This document shows positions 6,062 through 7,901 of a stretch of DNA of 7,901 bases, piece after piece. Under the pieces are notes generated by a model, which saw only the letters and a program-made list of their open reading frames with translations, searched no databases and had not been told where the DNA came from. Numbering within the stretch: position 1 is the first letter of the stretch; each line of letters starts with the position of its first letter. Source of the stretch: Acidobacteriota bacterium (lineage in GTDB: Bacteria; Acidobacteriota; Terriglobia; Terriglobales; Acidobacteriaceae); contig JAEZPW010000314.1 in NCBI GenBank assembly GCA_023441255.1, positions 1 to 7,901 on the forward strand. The letters run 5' to 3'. Made by a program: the position numbers and the translations under genes.

Positions 6062-6240
6062 AGTACCGAGTACCTAGTACCGAGTACCGAGTACCGAGTT
6101 AAATCTGTCCATCGTGAGTACGAGCTCGAGCAGAAACAGGAAGCGCCGCGCTTTGAAATTCCAACTTGGCACGAAGCGTGCTCCATCACATTTCAAGTCG
6201 GTACTCACAACTGGATACTAGATACTGGCTACTAGGTACT
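6062..6240. repeat. Heptamer repeat element C (convergent arrays, long core)
   Basis: The left array has five perfectly phased units at 6062-6096 (AGTACCG four times, AGTACCT once). The right array has six phased 7-mers at 6199-6240: CGGTACT, CACAACT, GGATACT, AGATACT, GGCTACT, AGGTACT. The right array is thus a degenerate reverse complement of the left. The core of about 100 nt contains GTGAGTAC-GAGCTC (6114-6127), related to the core of element A, and a nested inverted repeat (TTGAAAT 6153-6159 with ATTTCAA 6190-6196, and inside it GCACG 6169-6173 with CGTGC 6177-6181). The element runs from 6 nt before the permease start codon to 5 nt from the ATPase stop codon, filling the 190-bp gap inside the exporter cluster. 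Confidence 0.85.
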
Positions 6241-6245
6241 GCTTT

Positions 6246-7307
6246 TTACGGTTGCATTCCCGGTCTGGGCGGCATCACGAAACGGAAGGCCTTTACCTGC
6301 TCGTCGCGTAATTGCCGCCCGGTGTAATGGACGAAAACATCGTCCAGCGTCGTGTTCTGAACCGAAAGCGACTTCAATTCGACGCCTTCCTTCACTGCAA
6401 GCTCCACCAGTTCCGTGGTCGTCTTGCCGCCGTTGTCAGAGAGAATGCGGTACATGCCGGCGCCTTCGTGTTTCACGTCGTGCACTTCCGAGAGCTTCAT
6501 CAATTGCGCTTCCCAGTCCTGCGGCGCATGTAGAAACTGCGCCTCTATGACGTTGGCTCCAGGTACTGTCCGTTTCAATGCCATGGGCGAGTCGAGTGCG
6601 ACAAGCTTGCCGTGATCGACTATGGCGATGCGGTCGCAAAGGCGGTCGGCTTCGTCCATGTAATGCGTCGTGATCAGCACGGTCAGCTTGCGCTCGTTTT
6701 TGATGTTGCCGAGCATCTCCCACACCGCAACGCGCGAGACCGGGTCGAGTCCGGTTGTCGGTTCGTCCAGGAAGAATATTTTCGGGCTGTGAACCAGTCC
6801 GCGCGCAATTTCCAGCCGACGCCGCATACCCCCCGAAAGCGTCTTGGTCTGCGCGGCACGCCACTTCTTCAGATCAACCAGGTCCAGCAGTTCCTCGATG
6901 TTCTTGCGGCGCGTTTCAGAAGGAACGTCGTAGAGCTTTGCGTAGATGTTCAGGTTCTCCTCAACGGTCAGGTCCATGTCGCTGGTCATCGCCTGCGGGA
7001 TCACGCCGATGTCGCGCCGCGCCTCATCGGGTTCTTTCGTTACGTCGTGCCCGGCGATGTAGGCGTGCCCTCCCGTGATCGGGATCAGCGTCGTCATCAT
7101 GCGGATCAGCGTTGACTTGCCTGCGCCGTTCGGTCCCAGCAGCCCGAATATCTCCTCGTCCTTTACCTGGAACGAAATGTCGTCGACCGCAGTGAAGTCG
7201 CCGAAGCGTTTGGTTATATGCTCCACTTCAATCGCGACGCCGTTCGTGCGCGCCTCAGCTTCTGCCACCACGCTGCGTGTTCTTGAATGCTTGAGAAACG
7301 ACATCAT
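6246..7307 (-). CDS. ABC exporter ATP-binding protein (DrrA/YbhF type)
   Basis: A 353-residue cytoplasmic ATPase with a complete nucleotide-binding domain. Walker A is GPNGAGKST (58-66), the Q-loop residue is Q105, and the signature is LSGGM (157-161). Walker B is IFFLDE (177-182), the D-loop is GLDP (186-189) and the switch histidine is H215. The C-terminal part (about 250-335) ends in TTLDDVFVHYTGR (319-331), characteristic of drug- and polysaccharide-type exporters such as DrrA. Its partner should be the downstream permease, and the adaptor gene lies immediately upstream, matching adaptor-ATPase-permease order. Two adjacent ATGs (7307 and 7304) are possible starts. An AAGG on the minus strand at the edge of the 7321-7398 palindrome lies 11 nt before the first ATG and is the only candidate ribosome site. 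Residues 332-353 are a short proline-containing tail outside the core fold. Confidence 0.95.
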   Translation of the reverse strand: MMSFLKHSRTRSVVAEAEARTNGVAIEVEHITKRFGDFTAVDDISFQVKDEEIFGLLGPNGAGKSTLIRMMTTLIPITGGHAYIAGHDVTKEPDEARRDIGVIPQAMTSDMDLTVEENLNIYAKLYDVPSETRRKNIEELLDLVDLKKWRAAQTKTLSGGMRRRLEIARGLVHSPKIFFLDEPTTGLDPVSRVAVWEMLGNIKNERKLTVLITTHYMDEADRLCDRIAIVDHGKLVALDSPMALKRTVPGANVIEAQFLHAPQDWEAQLMKLSEVHDVKHEGAGMYRILSDNGGKTTTELVELAVKEGVELKSLSVQNTTLDDVFVHYTGRQLRDEQVKAFRFVMPPRPGMQP

Positions 7308-7320
7308 GTCTTTTCACACC

Positions 7321-7398
7321 TTGTCATTCCGAGCGCAGCGAGGAAACCTTACCCGCTTCACAAAGCCGCAGCGCCTCTTGGCTGCGCTCGCATGACAA
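7321..7398. repeat. 78-nt palindromic intergenic repeat with TTGTCAT...ATGACAA ends
   Basis: The outer arms are TTGTCATTCCGAGCGCAGC (7321-7339) and GCTGCGCTCGCATGACAA (7381-7398). They pair over 17 positions apart from one mismatch and one extra base, around a loop of about 41 nt. TTGTCATTCCGAGCGCAGCG-type sequences are a recurrent intergenic repeat in diverse bacteria (recalled, not searched), which fits a REP- or MITE-like element. It occupies nearly the whole 95-bp gap, ending 4 nt from the adaptor stop codon and starting 13 nt from the ATPase start codon. It is unrelated in sequence to the heptamer elements. Confidence 0.8.
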
Positions 7399-7402
7399 CC
7401 GT

Positions 7403-7901
7403 TTATCTCTTCTCCGCCACTGCGCGGCCGTCCGTAAGGGACTTGGGCAGCAGTACTTCCGCAGTCATCCCCGGTACCAGCGTGCGATCCGCGTTATGCA
7501 CCCGAACCTTCATGCCGATAGTCTTGATGTCTCGCTTGCGCCGACTGACGTCGCGCTGCGTGGCATAGTCGCCTTCGGGAGCCTTGAAGATCACTTCCCC
7601 GCTGGTGGTTTCACCGCTGGGCAAACGCACCTTTAGTTTTTCTCCCATTGGCACGCGCGGGGCGTAGGTCTCCGGTATGGCCGCGTAAACCCACGTATCT
7701 CCGTAATCGACAATGGTCACGATCGCCTGGCCCGGGCTGATCACCTCGCCTTCGCGGGCAGCCCGGACTGAAACCGTGCCCGAGACGGGCGCATAAATCT
7801 TCGTGTAGCCCAGGCGCGTTTCTGCCGCTGCGAGTTGCGCCTGCGTTGTGATCATCTGCGCGCGCGTAGAAGCCACCGTACTCTCGGCAGCATTCGCCTG
7901 G
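7403..7901 (-). CDS. HlyD/MFP-family periplasmic adaptor subunit, C-terminal part
   Basis: Partial gene: the frame is open to the right edge, leaving the last 165 complete codons. The visible part begins in the second arm of a coiled-coil hairpin (QANAAESTVASTRAQMITTQAQLAAAETRL, given here only as residues 1-30, Ala/Gln/Thr rich). The second half of a biotinyl-lipoyl domain follows (YTKIYAPVSGTVSV, about 32-45, then EGEVISPGQ). A beta-barrel domain comes next (WVYAAIPETYAPRVPMG...), and the chain ends in the VPGMTAEVLLP motif typical of membrane fusion proteins. Such adaptors span the periplasm and link an inner-membrane ABC exporter to an outer-membrane channel. It is transcribed towards the ATPase and permease genes, resembling the YbhG-YbhF-YbhS/R layout. 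A GTG at 7874-7876 lies inside the coiled coil and is not the start. The N-terminal signal or anchor and any TolC-like partner would lie beyond the window. Confidence 0.9.
   Translation of the reverse strand, partial: QANAAESTVASTRAQMITTQAQLAAAETRLGYTKIYAPVSGTVSVRAAREGEVISPGQAIVTIVDYGDTWVYAAIPETYAPRVPMGEKLKVRLPSGETTSGEVIFKAPEGDYATQRDVSRRKRDIKTIGMKVRVHNADRTLVPGMTAEVLLPKSLTDGRAVAEKR

Noticed and set aside
6062..6096. Tandem units considered as a CRISPR-like array
   Set aside because: The period is 7 nt with no spacers, far below CRISPR repeat and spacer lengths, and no cas gene is nearby.
5300..6235. Long plus-strand open frame (311 codons)
   Set aside because: It is antisense to the well-supported ABC-2 permease. 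Its C-terminal part is translated heptamer array (STEY/VPSTEYR-like peptide), which shows it is a by-product of the repeat.
7874..7876. GTG as the start of the adaptor gene
   Set aside because: The same frame continues upstream to the window edge with coiled-coil sequence, and the first half of the lipoyl domain would be missing, so the true start is outside.

Overview
The window is GC-rich bacterial chromosome. Several features suggest Acidobacteriota (Terriglobia-like soil lineages): a small conserved-looking protein of a type I associate with that phylum (4353-4805), a periplasmic-style glycoside hydrolase start, an SRPBCC/Zn-dehydrogenase pair, and intergenic GAGTACCGAGTACC repeats. The assignment is inference from recognition; no rRNA or marker gene is present. 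There is no tRNA, rRNA, CRISPR array, transposase or phage gene.

Left part (1-1034, minus strand): the N-terminus of an exported glycoside hydrolase family 2-like enzyme, cut by the left edge, lies downstream of a PAP2-family membrane phosphatase with all three catalytic motifs. A divergent intergenic region (1035-1192) separates these from two plus-strand genes. One encodes an SRPBCC (cyclase/dehydrase-type) protein with a glycine-rich membrane-like N-terminus. The other encodes a zinc-dependent, NAD-type alcohol/formaldehyde dehydrogenase-like enzyme, followed by a near-perfect intrinsic terminator at 3386-3419.

Right part (3529-7901, minus strand): a tripartite-type ABC exporter cluster is read right to left. 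It comprises a HlyD/MFP periplasmic adaptor (cut by the right edge), a DrrA/YbhF-type ATPase and an ABC-2 permease, followed by a small membrane-anchored protein and an unrecognised polytopic membrane protein. The first three form a plausible export machine; the last two are codirectional and could be cotranscribed.

The most interesting structure lies between the genes. Three gaps (1999-2137, 4876-4943, 6062-6240) hold repeat elements with the same design: a left array of 7-nt AGTACCG units and a right array of the reverse complement CGGTACT, facing each other around a variable core. They nearly fill the gaps and come within 0-15 nt of flanking start or stop codons. The adaptor-ATPase gap is filled instead by an unrelated 78-nt palindrome with TTGTCAT...ATGACAA ends. 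Thus the two gaps inside the exporter trio, the gap after the permease, and the gap before the dehydrogenase are all occupied by palindromic repeats. I see no new enzymatic or defence system; the heptamer repeat family is the best candidate for something poorly described.
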